A stretch of DNA of 64,000 nucleotides from an uncultured Bacteroidales bacterium (GTDB lineage: Bacteria; Bacteroidota; Bacteroidia; Bacteroidales; Barnesiellaceae). Shown here piece after piece: positions 16,874 through 25,568 of this stretch. Both the position numbers and the translations under genes were made by a program. The notes under the pieces were generated by a model. The model was not told the DNA's origin. It saw nothing but the letters and a program-made list of their open reading frames with translations, and made no database searches. Each line of letters begins with the position of its first letter. Position 1 is the first letter of the stretch. The stretch lies in the NCBI GenBank assembly GCA_949298955.1, contig CASFYQ010000002.1, positions 62,001 to 126,000 of the forward strand, given 5' to 3'.

Positions 16874-17276
16874 AAACCGATATCCAAATATCCGTTCCCG
16901 CTTCGGACAGTACAAAGATAATCCCGCACCTGCGCATATTTTATACACAGCCATGTTAATAAATATTTACTGCTTGATTCTTACATCTGATTTTTCAATG
17001 TTCAATTTTATTCATTACTCTTGGAATTGGAGCCGTTTATGCCGGAAAGGACTACACAGTCACCGTCACCTATGAATTGATGTTTCTGAAAAGACTATGC
17101 AACCCTTAGGAGAAAAATCCACAGACTGGAAAAAGGCGACCACCGAAAGCATAGATTTAATCAATCAATCGATGCAAACCGGTACTAACGAACAAAAATA
17201 ACAAAGTTTAATGTTATACCTCAAAAGAAGGGGGCAGTTCAGTTCTGCCTCCTCTTTTTTCACCTTCCCCCTCCCC
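16874..17276. other. Non-coding stretch with probable gene debris
   Basis: No complete gene is seen. On the plus strand two short coding-like runs in different frames are visible: one around 17020-17109 reading GAVYAGKDYTVTVTYELM before a stop, and an open frame 17097-17201 of 34 codons (MQPLGEKSTDW ... GTNEQK). Base composition is AT-rich. This looks like the decayed edge of an inserted region. Confidence 0.45.
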
Positions 17277-18386
17277 TCACGACTGCTTCTTGTAGGTGAG
17301 AGCCGCCACGGCATTGAACAGCCCGGCATAGCCCACCAGGGCGAGATACTGTGGCCACAACTCGACAAGCGAGGCTCCTTTGAGGTAGACCGATCGCATC
17401 ACCTCGACAAAGTAGCGGGGCGGCAACAGATAGGTGATGGCCCGCGCCCAGGCAGGCATCGACTCGATAGGGGTGAGCAAGCCGCTCATCAACACGAAAA
17501 TCATAATGAAGAAGAACATCACAAACATGGTCTGCTGCATGGTCGAGGAGCGGTTGGCAATGATAATGCCCAACCCCGACATGGTGAAAATGAAGAAGAG
17601 GGCGGCCAGATAGACCGAACCTATCGAACCGGCCGGAGTAAGTCCATAGACCCACCAGGCCAACAGCATGGAGATGGTGAGCACCACAAACCCGATAATC
17701 CAGTAGGGTATGAGTTTGGCCAGCGTGAAGAGGAAACGGCTCACCGGGGTGACGTTGATTTGCTCGATGGTGCCGAACTCCTTTTCACTTACGAGATTGA
17801 TACCCGGCAGAAAACCACAGATGAGCACCAACAGGATAATCATCAGCGCGGGCACCATGAAATGCTGATAGTTGAGTGTAGGGTTGTAACGATTCTGCAC
17901 CGCAAAAAAATCGGCTGTCACAACGGGAGCTTGCTCCTGTCGCAACTCGGTGAGGGCCTGCTGCACGATTTGGGTCATATACTGCGAGCCCAACCCTCCT
18001 TTGAGAGAGTTGGTTCCGTTCACATCGACACCTATTCGCTTGGGCGAACCACTGCCCAAGCCGAGTTCGAAATCTTGGGGAATCGTGAGTATCACATCGG
18101 CATCGCCTGTTTCGAGCGTGGCATAGGCGGCTTCGTAACTTTCGGTCACTCCTTTGAGGCTGAAATAGTCGGACGACCGTATTTTCTCGATAATACGGCG
18201 AGAGGCCTCGGAGTGGTCGTTGTCGACAATCGACACGCCCACATGGCGCACGTCCATCGTCGCTACCCAGGGAATGACCAGCATCACCAGCAGCGGGAAC
18301 ATAATCACCATCTTGGGCAAGAAAGCGTTCCGCACAAACTGCCGGAACTCTTTTTCGAGCAGTACACGCAAGGTTCTCATCGTCAT
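17277..18386 (-). CDS. ABC-2 type transporter permease (distal subunit)
   Basis: A 369-residue membrane protein of the YhhJ/YbhR type: an N-terminal span (FPLLVMLVIPWVA), a large extracytoplasmic domain (about 50-170) with DNDHSEASRRIIE, and five to six C-terminal spans with the conserved EKEFGTIEQINVTPV coupling segment. It is the last gene of the exporter operon and overlaps the preceding permease by 4 bp. The two permeases presumably form a heterodimer powered by the upstream ATPases. Confidence 0.9.
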   Translation of the reverse strand: MTMRTLRVLLEKEFRQFVRNAFLPKMVIMFPLLVMLVIPWVATMDVRHVGVSIVDNDHSEASRRIIEKIRSSDYFSLKGVTESYEAAYATLETGDADVILTIPQDFELGLGSGSPKRIGVDVNGTNSLKGGLGSQYMTQIVQQALTELRQEQAPVVTADFFAVQNRYNPTLNYQHFMVPALMIILLVLICGFLPGINLVSEKEFGTIEQINVTPVSRFLFTLAKLIPYWIIGFVVLTISMLLAWWVYGLTPAGSIGSVYLAALFFIFTMSGLGIIIANRSSTMQQTMFVMFFFIMIFVLMSGLLTPIESMPAWARAITYLLPPRYFVEVMRSVYLKGASLVELWPQYLALVGYAGLFNAVAALTYKKQS

Positions 18387-19480
18387 TCGAGTTTATCGTT
18401 AAACTTTTTGAGGGCCACGCCCACCAGCAGCACCGTCATGGCCAGCAAAATACAACTCTCCTGCCACACGGCAGGAAACGATTGCCCGCCAATCATCAAC
18501 TTGCGCACGGCCTCGATATACCATCGGGCAGGCACGATGCACGACAGGGCCTGCAAGACACCGGGCATATTCTCGACCGGGAAGAGCATACCCGAGAGCA
18601 TAATCACCGGCAGCATGAGCAACATGCCCGAAATGAGTATCGCCACCACCTGCGTGTGCGCAACTGTCGAGATGAAAAGGCCCAACGCCAGCGACAGCAA
18701 CAGGTAGAGCAGCGATAGCCCCACCAAACCGGCGACCGACCCCGACATGGGCACCCCCAGCACATAACGGGCCAGTAACAGAATTATCACGAGAGCCAGG
18801 CATGAAAGCAGGAAATAGGGTATCATCTTGGCCGAGATAATCCATATCGGACGCACCGGCGAAACCAACAATACCTCCATCGTGCCGCTCTCTTTCTCGC
18901 GCACAATCGAAACCGAGGTCATCATGGCACAGATGAGGATAAAGATTAGCCCCATGATGCCGGGCACGAAATTGTAAGAACTTTTCATCTGCGGATTGTA
19001 AAGGATGCGCACCGCCGGTGCCATACCGGCGGCCGCCGGGCCGCCGGGCAGGAAAGCCTGTTGCAGATAGCCCTGACTGGTACCGGCGTTGTTGGGGTTC
19101 GAGGCATCGAGAACAAACTGCACCGCCGCTTCGTCGAGAGCACCGGAAGCCGCCCTCTCGACAAGACGATCGTAATCGTTGGCAAAGACCACCACGGCAG
19201 CCGCCCGTCCGCTACGCAACACCGGGTCGATGTCAGGCTGATCGATATACCCTTTGAAGGTAAAATACGAATTGGCATTCATGCGCTCGATTTGCTGGCG
19301 CACCGCCTCGGTGCGATTGGGAGCCACGGCAAAAAAGGAGATTTCGTTCACCTCGGTCGAAATGGCAAATCCAAACAGCAGCACCTGCACCACGGGCATG
19401 AGCAACACGATGAGCATCGTGCGCCGATCGCGCAGAATGTGCAGTGCCTCTTTCTTGACAAAATAGAAAAAACCGTCCAT
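18383..19480 (-). CDS. ABC-2 type transporter permease (proximal subunit)
   Basis: A paralogue of the following gene, 365 residues, with the KKEALHILRDRRTM cytoplasmic start, a first span (IVLLMPVVQVLLFGF), an extracytoplasmic domain (about 45-175) and the coupling motif EKESGTMEVLLVSPV before five further spans. It begins 1 bp after the ATPase stop. The paired permeases recall E. coli YbhS/YbhR. Confidence 0.9.
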   Translation of the reverse strand: MDGFFYFVKKEALHILRDRRTMLIVLLMPVVQVLLFGFAISTEVNEISFFAVAPNRTEAVRQQIERMNANSYFTFKGYIDQPDIDPVLRSGRAAAVVVFANDYDRLVERAASGALDEAAVQFVLDASNPNNAGTSQGYLQQAFLPGGPAAAGMAPAVRILYNPQMKSSYNFVPGIMGLIFILICAMMTSVSIVREKESGTMEVLLVSPVRPIWIISAKMIPYFLLSCLALVIILLLARYVLGVPMSGSVAGLVGLSLLYLLLSLALGLFISTVAHTQVVAILISGMLLMLPVIMLSGMLFPVENMPGVLQALSCIVPARWYIEAVRKLMIGGQSFPAVWQESCILLAMTVLLVGVALKKFNDKLE

Positions 19481-19481
19481 A

Positions 19482-20222
19482 CTATTCCCTCCGTTTAGCT
19501 CCCCGAGCCAGAATCCTGAATACCTCGTCCATCGATTCGGCCCCGTATCGGTTCTTCAACTCGGCCGGAGCACCCAACGCTTCGATTTTGCCGTCGACCA
19601 TAATCGACACCCGCGAGCAATACTCCGCCTCGTCCATGTAGTGCGTGGTGACAAACACGGTGGTACCCCCCGAGGCCGACTCGTAAATCATCTCCCAGAA
19701 CTGCCGACGTGTCACCGGGTCGACCCCGCCCGTGGGCTCGTCGAGAAAGACCACCTCGGGCCGATGCAACGTAGCCACCGAAAAGGCCAGTTTCTGCTTC
19801 CACCCCAACGGGAGCGACCCCACCAGCGTGTCGGCCTCGCTCCTGAATCGCAATCGGTTCAGCACGGTCACCGTGCGCCGCATCGTCTCATACCGGCTCA
19901 AACCATAGATTCCGGCATAGAGGCGTATGTTCTCACGCACGGTAAGGTCGTCGTAGAGCGAGAACCGCTGACTCATATACCCGATGTGCCGCTTGATTTG
20001 CTCGCCTTGTGTCATCACGTCGAAACCCGCCACCGTGCCGCTGCCCGAGGTGGGATAGCTCAACCCGCACAACATGCGCATGGCGGTTGTCTTGCCGGCT
20101 CCGTTGGCTCCCAAAAAGCCAAATATTTCACCCCGCCTCACCTCGAAGGTGATGTGATCGACGGCCGTAAAGTTGCCGAAACACTTGCACAAATCCTTGA
20201 CCGATATGATTATGTCGTTCAT
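19482..20222 (-). CDS. ABC transporter ATP-binding protein (second ATPase)
   Basis: From the ATG at 20222 the product has 246 residues. Walker A GANGAGKTT and Walker B VVFLDEPTGGVDP are intact, and the H-loop is in VFVTTHYMDEAEYC. The signature region reads LPLGWKQKL instead of LSGGQ, as in YbhF-type ATPases. The longer open frame upstream is the shadow of the preceding gene. It overlaps that gene by 4 bp (ATGA). In E. coli the two ATPases are fused as YbhF; here they are separate. Confidence 0.93.
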   Translation of the reverse strand: MNDIIISVKDLCKCFGNFTAVDHITFEVRRGEIFGFLGANGAGKTTAMRMLCGLSYPTSGSGTVAGFDVMTQGEQIKRHIGYMSQRFSLYDDLTVRENIRLYAGIYGLSRYETMRRTVTVLNRLRFRSEADTLVGSLPLGWKQKLAFSVATLHRPEVVFLDEPTGGVDPVTRRQFWEMIYESASGGTTVFVTTHYMDEAEYCSRVSIMVDGKIEALGAPAELKNRYGAESMDEVFRILARGAKRRE

Positions 20223-21154
20223 TGCTGCATCAATTTCATAAATACATCTTCGATTCCGGCCTGCACCGGCTCTACCGCAACCGCCCCGAATCCCTGCTGC
20301 CGCAACTGCCGTTCGAGCGAAGCGGCATCGAAATCGGGAGTCACCACCAGATGGTGAGCCGCCCCGAAAGGATAGCACTCTTTTACCCCTTCGGCTTGCC
20401 GGGCGGCAAGCAACAACCCATACATGTCGTCGCCCGAAAGGGCATAGAGAGGCTCGTCGAAGCGGGCCACGATACCACCCGGCGTATCGATGCCCAGCAG
20501 ATGCCCGTTGTTGCACAGAGCGATGCGGTCGCACCGGCACGCCTCGTCCATATAAGGGGTCGATACCAGTATCGAGATTCCCTGTCGTTTCAAGTCGAAA
20601 AGCATGTCCCAAAACTCCCCGCGCGACACAGCGTCGACTCCTGTCGTAGGTTCGTCGAGAAAGAGTACCGAAGGGCGGTGTATGAGGGCACAGCACAAAG
20701 CGAGTTTCTGTTTCATACCACCCGACAGCTTCCCCGCCCGCCGTTTACGAAAAGGCTCTATCTGCCGGTAGATGGGGGCTATCATGTCGTAATTCTCGCG
20801 CACTTTCACCCCGAACAAAGCGGCAAAAAACTCGAGATTTTCGGCCACCGACAAGTCGGGATAAAGCGAGAATCGTCCCGGCATATAGCCTACCCGTTTG
20901 CGTATCTCGCGGTATTGGGCTACGATGTCAAACCCGTCGACCATCGCACGACCCTCGTCGGGGACAAGCAAGGTCGTGAGCAGCCGGAAGAGCGTCGTCT
21001 TGCCGGCACCGTCGGGCCCGATGAGGCCGAACAGCTCGCCCCGCCCCACCTCGAACGAAATGTTCTCGATGGCCGTGAGGCTGCCGTACCGCTTGGTGAG
21101 CCCGTGTATCTCTATGGCATGTTGTGCTGTCATCGCAATGGGATTGGAGTACAA
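20219..21154 (-). CDS. ABC transporter ATP-binding protein (first ATPase)
   Basis: A 311-residue ATPase with Walker A GPDGAGKTT, signature KLSGGMKQKL, Walker B VLFLDEPTTGVDA and a C-terminal extension of about 85 residues (ALSGDDMYGLLLAAR onward), as in drug- and lipid-export ATPases. Met8 (21133) is an alternative start. It follows the membrane fusion protein by 6 bp and overlaps the second ATPase. The two together would make an asymmetric ATPase dimer. Confidence 0.92.
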   Translation of the reverse strand: MYSNPIAMTAQHAIEIHGLTKRYGSLTAIENISFEVGRGELFGLIGPDGAGKTTLFRLLTTLLVPDEGRAMVDGFDIVAQYREIRKRVGYMPGRFSLYPDLSVAENLEFFAALFGVKVRENYDMIAPIYRQIEPFRKRRAGKLSGGMKQKLALCCALIHRPSVLFLDEPTTGVDAVSRGEFWDMLFDLKRQGISILVSTPYMDEACRCDRIALCNNGHLLGIDTPGGIVARFDEPLYALSGDDMYGLLLAARQAEGVKECYPFGAAHHLVVTPDFDAASLERQLRQQGFGAVAVEPVQAGIEDVFMKLMQQ

Positions 21155-21160
21155 TCGTTC

Positions 21161-22054
21161 CTATTCGTGCAGACGCACCTCGCCATACAGGCCTATCTTC
21201 AACAGGCCGTCGTTCTCGACCGCAATCTTCACGGCATAGACCAGATTGGCACGGGTATCGCGGGTCTGAATCGTTTTGGGAGTGAACTCGCTCTCCGAGG
21301 CTATCCAGGTGATGCGTCCGGGATATTCCCGCTGCTGGTCGTCGCCGAAATCGGCCACGACGGTCACCTCCTGCCCCACCTTCAATCGGGCCAGCTGGTC
21401 CGAGGTGAAATAGGCCCGCAGATAGAGGCGGTTCATATCGGCCACCTTCATGAGCGGACGCCCCGCCGAAGCCAGTTCGCCCGCCTCGCTATATTTCACC
21501 AGTACCGAACCGTCGATAGGTGAAGCGATGCGACACTTGGCCAGGCGGTCTGCAACCTGGGCTATCTGCAAATCGACGGCCGAGGCATTGGCATCGAGCG
21601 CCGACGTATTGTTCTCGAGATTGGAAATCAGCGCCTCCAACTGACCGTTCAGCACCCGTATCGAGGCATTGATGTCGTCGAGCTGTTTGGTCGTGGCAGC
21701 CCCGTCTTTCAACAGGTTCTCTACCCGACGGCGCTCCGTCTCCTGTTGGGCTATCTGACTGCGCAGAGCCGATGCCTGTTTGGCCACATCGGGGCGATTG
21801 CTGTGAATCGAGGCCCGCTGCTGTTCGAGTTGCAACCGCTGCAAATGCAGTTGCACGGTATCTATCGCACCCACCTGACGACCAGCCGTGAGAGTGTCGC
21901 CCTCCTCGACGTCGAAATAAAGGATACGGCCCGTCGCCTCGGCCGAAACCACCACTTCGGTAGCTTCGAAAGTGCCTGTCGCATCGAAATCACTCCGGTT
22001 GCCGCATGAGACCAGCAAGAGCGCCAGGGTGCTGTAAACTGCAATCTGTTTCAT
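21161..22054 (-). CDS. HlyD-family membrane fusion lipoprotein
   Basis: A 297-residue periplasmic adaptor with a signal peptide and lipobox (LALLLVSC), a biotinyl-lipoyl-like segment (GRILYFDVEEGDTLTAGRQVG), a long alpha-helical hairpin rich in Gln/Arg (about 75-155) and a C-terminal beta-barrel region with the conserved DGSVLVKYSEAGELASAG. It bridges the ABC permeases and the TolC-like channel encoded immediately upstream (13 bp). Confidence 0.92.
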   Translation of the reverse strand: MKQIAVYSTLALLLVSCGNRSDFDATGTFEATEVVVSAEATGRILYFDVEEGDTLTAGRQVGAIDTVQLHLQRLQLEQQRASIHSNRPDVAKQASALRSQIAQQETERRRVENLLKDGAATTKQLDDINASIRVLNGQLEALISNLENNTSALDANASAVDLQIAQVADRLAKCRIASPIDGSVLVKYSEAGELASAGRPLMKVADMNRLYLRAYFTSDQLARLKVGQEVTVVADFGDDQQREYPGRITWIASESEFTPKTIQTRDTRANLVYAVKIAVENDGLLKIGLYGEVRLHE

Positions 22055-22067
22055 CTTGTTCAGGATT

Positions 22068-23348
22068 TTATCGGTTCATCGTATGTTTGAGTTCATAAAG
22101 GGTTTTCAACAATTCGATTTCGCGCATGCTGCGTGCCATCGAGGCATTGGCTTCGTCGGTAATCTTCATGAGCAGGTCGTGCGTGTCGATTACACCGTTG
22201 CGCAGTTTCGACTCGGCGGCCTCGCGTACCGACCGCCGCAAGGCCACGATGCGGTCGTCGTCGGCCAAAGCCCGACGCAAGCGGGCTATGTTACCGTTGT
22301 CTTGCGTAGCCTGCAACGTCGTGTTGAAGAGGAATATGTCGCGCTGCACCTCAATCTGTTTCCGCGAGGTACGCAACTTGTCGAGATTGTTCTTTTGGGT
22401 ATAATAGGCTCCGAAATTCCACGACAGCTTCACCCCCAGCAAGGCATTCCAACTCCAATCGTTGTTCATCATGCCCTGCATGAAATCGAGTCCGGGATAA
22501 CCGTAATAGCCCTGCGCAAAGAACCCCAACCGAGGCATCGAGGCCGATTTCACCAGCCGTTCCTGAGCGGTGAGACGGTCGATTTTGGCGTCGAACAAAG
22601 CCAATTCGGGGCGCTCGCTACCTCCCATCGGCGGCTCTACGACAACCGGTCGCAACAGCGTGCGGTCGCCCAACTCCTCGCCGATGAACAGGCCCAACAT
22701 GTTCCGATAGCTCTCGCGCGATGCCTCGAATTGCCCCAGCTGCTGTCCTACGGAGAGCAACTCGGCTTCCAGCACATCGGCATCGCTCTGCATGGCCACG
22801 CCGTTGCGATGCAACGCTTCGACCTTAGCCAGATTGCTGCGCAGCAGCTCCTGCGTGAGCCGGGTTTGGGCAATGCGCTCGTCGAGTAACAGAATCCCGA
22901 AATAAAGGTCGTCGATGCGACCTTCGAGCGAATACATCTCGACATCGGCCGCCGAGCGCTGTTCGGCGGCTTCGGCCCGGGCCAAGCTGCGGTCGGCCGA
23001 CGACTTGCCCCCGTCCCAAATCGTTTGGTTCACCTCCAAAGCCACCTTGTACTGGTCTTTCCGAAGCCCGGGGATCTCCACCCCCTGCTGTGCCAGCATG
23101 CCGGTAAGTTGGTCGGGAAAGGCCGGCACATCGGTCTGCCAGGTCGCTTGGGCCGACAGAGCCACCTGCGGAATCCACGCCCGGGCGGCATTGGAGAGGC
23201 TGTACGACTCGGTTTTGCGTATCAAATCATATTGGCGTATCTCGGGATAGTGTTCCCGAGCCAGCTGCCGGCACGCATCGAGGGTAAGTTGAGCATACCC
23301 CGCAAGGCAGCCCCACAGCCCCAGAACTAAAACAACGACTCGTTTCAT
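22068..23348 (-). CDS. TolC-family outer membrane efflux protein
   Basis: A 426-residue protein with signal peptide (cleavage probably after GYA), N-terminal LTLDACRQLAREHYPEIRQ, two long helical repeats and the LEVNQTIWDGG strand typical of TolC trimers. It supplies the outer-membrane exit for the exporter. Its start overlaps the TetR stop by 4 bp, so regulator and channel are translated together. Confidence 0.93.
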   Translation of the reverse strand: MKRVVVLVLGLWGCLAGYAQLTLDACRQLAREHYPEIRQYDLIRKTESYSLSNAARAWIPQVALSAQATWQTDVPAFPDQLTGMLAQQGVEIPGLRKDQYKVALEVNQTIWDGGKSSADRSLARAEAAEQRSAADVEMYSLEGRIDDLYFGILLLDERIAQTRLTQELLRSNLAKVEALHRNGVAMQSDADVLEAELLSVGQQLGQFEASRESYRNMLGLFIGEELGDRTLLRPVVVEPPMGGSERPELALFDAKIDRLTAQERLVKSASMPRLGFFAQGYYGYPGLDFMQGMMNNDWSWNALLGVKLSWNFGAYYTQKNNLDKLRTSRKQIEVQRDIFLFNTTLQATQDNGNIARLRRALADDDRIVALRRSVREAAESKLRNGVIDTHDLLMKITDEANASMARSMREIELLKTLYELKHTMNR

Positions 23349-23968
23349 AACTTTTGTTTTTTTATTCTACGCATGATTACTTCGATATTCTCGGCCTTGC
23401 GCATCTCGAAGAAACGGGCCCGGTCGGCAGCTATGCTGCCGAATATCGGTTCGATTACAGGATAAGCGATGAAAGGGAATATATTGAGGCTGACCGCATC
23501 GAGCATGAGCATACGCACATCGACCGGCTCAATCTCACCCTCCTCGGCCAGTTTGTCCAACTCCTGCTGTACCCCCTGCATCAACCGGTCTACAACGCGG
23601 GAAATCTCGCTCCGCATAAGATCATACCGCTCGGGGCGAGAAAAGACCTCGTTGATGATGAAGCGGGGCAAATCGGGATTGGCCATGAGGAAATCGAAAT
23701 GGCGCGAAATACCATCTTTAAGCCGCTCCAGCGGCGGAAGCCCGGGATTGCCGAATGCCGTGAGTACCGACCGCCCCATCAGGCTCATCTTATTGGAGAG
23801 AATGCGCTCGAAAAGTTGCTCTTTGCTTCTGAAATAATAGTGCAGCATGGCATGGGTCACCCCTGCCGCCCGAGCTATCGACGCCGTCTTGGCTCCGTCG
23901 AATCCCCGAAGCATAAACTCCTGCTCGGCCGCCTTCAATATTTCAGCCTCGGTATCTTTGGATTTCAT
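23345..23968 (-). CDS. TetR/AcrR-family regulator of the exporter operon
   Basis: A 207-residue regulator: an N-terminal helix-turn-helix (ILKAAEQEFMLRGFDGAKT ... GVTHAMLHYYFRSKEQLF, about 9-52) and an all-helical ligand-binding domain. It is the first gene of a seven-gene operon, as in E. coli cecR-ybhGFSR. A palindrome at 24005-24020 just downstream of its promoter is the likely operator, implying self-repression relieved by an export substrate. Confidence 0.93.
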   Translation of the reverse strand: MKSKDTEAEILKAAEQEFMLRGFDGAKTASIARAAGVTHAMLHYYFRSKEQLFERILSNKMSLMGRSVLTAFGNPGLPPLERLKDGISRHFDFLMANPDLPRFIINEVFSRPERYDLMRSEISRVVDRLMQGVQQELDKLAEEGEIEPVDVRMLMLDAVSLNIFPFIAYPVIEPIFGSIAADRARFFEMRKAENIEVIMRRIKKQKL

Positions 23969-24004
23969 GGATTACACAAGCAAAAAATGGTTTAACAAAT
24001 TCGT

Positions 24005-24020
24005 CTAACAAAATTGTTAG
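24005..24020. promoter_or_regulatory. Probable TetR operator
   Basis: CTAACA-AAAT-TGTTAG is a perfect 6-bp inverted repeat with a 4-base spacer, placed between the -7 box (24023-24030) and the tetR start (23968), over the expected transcription start. Binding there would block the promoter. Confidence 0.6.
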
Positions 24021-24022
24021 CA

Positions 24023-24053
24023 CAAAACTAAACTATATCCCGAACAAAAGCAA
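24023..24053 (-). promoter_or_regulatory. Promoter of the tetR-exporter operon
   Basis: On the minus strand a TAGTTTTG -7 box (24023-24030) follows TTG (24051-24053) after 20 bp. Transcription would begin about 48 bases before the tetR start codon. Confidence 0.55.
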
Positions 24054-24085
24054 GCATTTGTCCAAAAATCTTATCGTTTCTGATT

Positions 24086-25150
24086 TTACCTTCCCCCAAT
24101 CCAACGGAGCAGACCAGGCAAATACCTATCCATCAAGGCATAAATACCTATACCGATTAGACTGACAACTATCGGGAGCAGAAAGAAAAGAAGAAGCAAT
24201 TCCCAAGAGGCATCGGGCTGGAAACAATAGACCGACAATTTGGCCAAAAAGAGCAGAGGCAGCGCATGATAGGCATAAACCAGGAACGAACTTTGTTCCA
24301 ACAGCCGATTTTCCAACGAGTGTCGCTCAAGCAGGCAGGCAGACCACGAAACGACCGCACACAGACCAAAGAGAATCCCGACTTTCTGCAAATAAATTCC
24401 GGCGGCCAACTCCCACCAACGCATAGCCACCCCCAGCAACATCACGCACACATAAAGACACAGAAAAAGTTTGCGCCAAGGGAGCATCTGCTTCACAAAA
24501 TCGATTCGCTTCACCCCCAGCCAAGCTCCTGCTACAAAGAAGAAGGGGGCCACAAAACCGTTGGTGGCCGTCCCCCACAAAAACCACAACAACGCCGTCA
24601 AACACACGCCCCAATGCCGGCCCCAACGCACGGCGAGATACACCAGCGGCGACAGCACCGAAAGCACAATCAAATCACGTAAGAACCACAGCGGCGGGTT
24701 GATAGGAAACCCATCATTGATGCCCCAAAAACACATCACCCACTCTTTCACACCAAACTCATCAAGATTTCCAAACCGCCTCGACATAAGCGAGGGCACG
24801 AAACTGTCCCCTAAATAATAGAGTAAAATAGCAAACAGATTCCAAAAGAGATAAGGCACCACCAGTGTGCGAAAACGGCGCTTCATCTTACTACAATAAA
24901 CGGAACGGCTGAAGTCGCTGTAATAAAAAAACAGAAATCCCGAGATAAAGAAAAAACAAGGGACAAAGATGCGGGAAATCGACTCAACAAAGAAGAAACG
25001 CACCCCCTCATAGCCCACAAAGTGACTCGCCTCCACGATACCGCCATCGCTCCATCCCCGAAGCGCCACATGGAGATAGAGTATGAAAAAAATCATCGGG
25101 AAACGCAAAAACGATATCGTCCTCGACAATAAACTGTTACGAATTTCCAT
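24086..25150 (-). CDS. Membrane acyltransferase (acyltransferase 3 family)
   Basis: A 354-residue polytopic protein with about ten hydrophobic segments. The first helix region carries RFPMIFFILYLHV, the FxRxxxxxxVxxxH-like start of the family, and the second FVPCFFFISGFLFFY matches its signature. The family transfers acyl groups to sugars, polysaccharides or lipids at the membrane; the acceptor is unknown. It is AT-richer than most neighbours and stands alone between the exporter operon and a gene remnant, so it may be acquired. Confidence 0.85.
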   Translation of the reverse strand: MEIRNSLLSRTISFLRFPMIFFILYLHVALRGWSDGGIVEASHFVGYEGVRFFFVESISRIFVPCFFFISGFLFFYYSDFSRSVYCSKMKRRFRTLVVPYLFWNLFAILLYYLGDSFVPSLMSRRFGNLDEFGVKEWVMCFWGINDGFPINPPLWFLRDLIVLSVLSPLVYLAVRWGRHWGVCLTALLWFLWGTATNGFVAPFFFVAGAWLGVKRIDFVKQMLPWRKLFLCLYVCVMLLGVAMRWWELAAGIYLQKVGILFGLCAVVSWSACLLERHSLENRLLEQSSFLVYAYHALPLLFLAKLSVYCFQPDASWELLLLFFLLPIVVSLIGIGIYALMDRYLPGLLRWIGGR

Positions 25151-25507
25151 AATACTCAGTTTAAGACATACGGGAGAAAAAATAATTCAACTGCATATTC
25201 TGTGCCCGACTCGAATCCGCATCTATTCAGATAGTAAAATCATCGGCCCTCCCTATAAAGAAGCCTCCACAAAATTCAACGTTACAGCCCGCAGGAAACA
25301 CCAATGGATTTGCCATTGCACCAAACGTCTGCTGATTACACGCTACTACACAAGTAGCATTATTCGGTACGTTAAATCGAGCTTGTAAAGAATCAAAAGA
25401 AGATGCTGATTCAATAACTATTCTCATGGCATAAGGATTAAGTCCTACAAAAATAATATTATTTAGATAGAAAACTATATAACCATACGAATTTCTTCAA
25501 AACAAAA
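25151..25507. other. Region without an intact gene
   Basis: AT-rich stretch holding only the doubtful minus-strand coding run described separately (25227-25427, open back to about 25495). Confidence 0.5.
25227..25427 (-). pseudogene. Possible 3' remnant of a gene
   Basis: A 66-codon open frame whose translation looks protein-like (FVGLNPYAM, then SSFDSLQARF, PLVFPAGCNVEF and FCGGFFIGRADDF). The same frame stays open upstream to about 25495 without a convincing start, so it resembles the C-terminal end of a lost gene rather than a complete one. No family is recognised. It lies at the edge of the block inserted between bcp-recA and the next core genes. Confidence 0.35.
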
Positions 25508-25544
25508 ATCGAGGCCGCCCCGGTACTCCCGAGACGGCCTCGAT
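25508..25544 (-). terminator. Terminator after the carboxynorspermidine-dehydrogenase-like gene
   Basis: A perfect 10-bp repeat (ATCGAGGCCG / CGGCCTCGAT) is followed on the minus strand by a T-rich tract (TTTTTGTTTTG). It lies 25 bp after the stop codon. Confidence 0.8.
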
Positions 25545-25568
25545 ATTGAATATCAATCAACTATGTGG

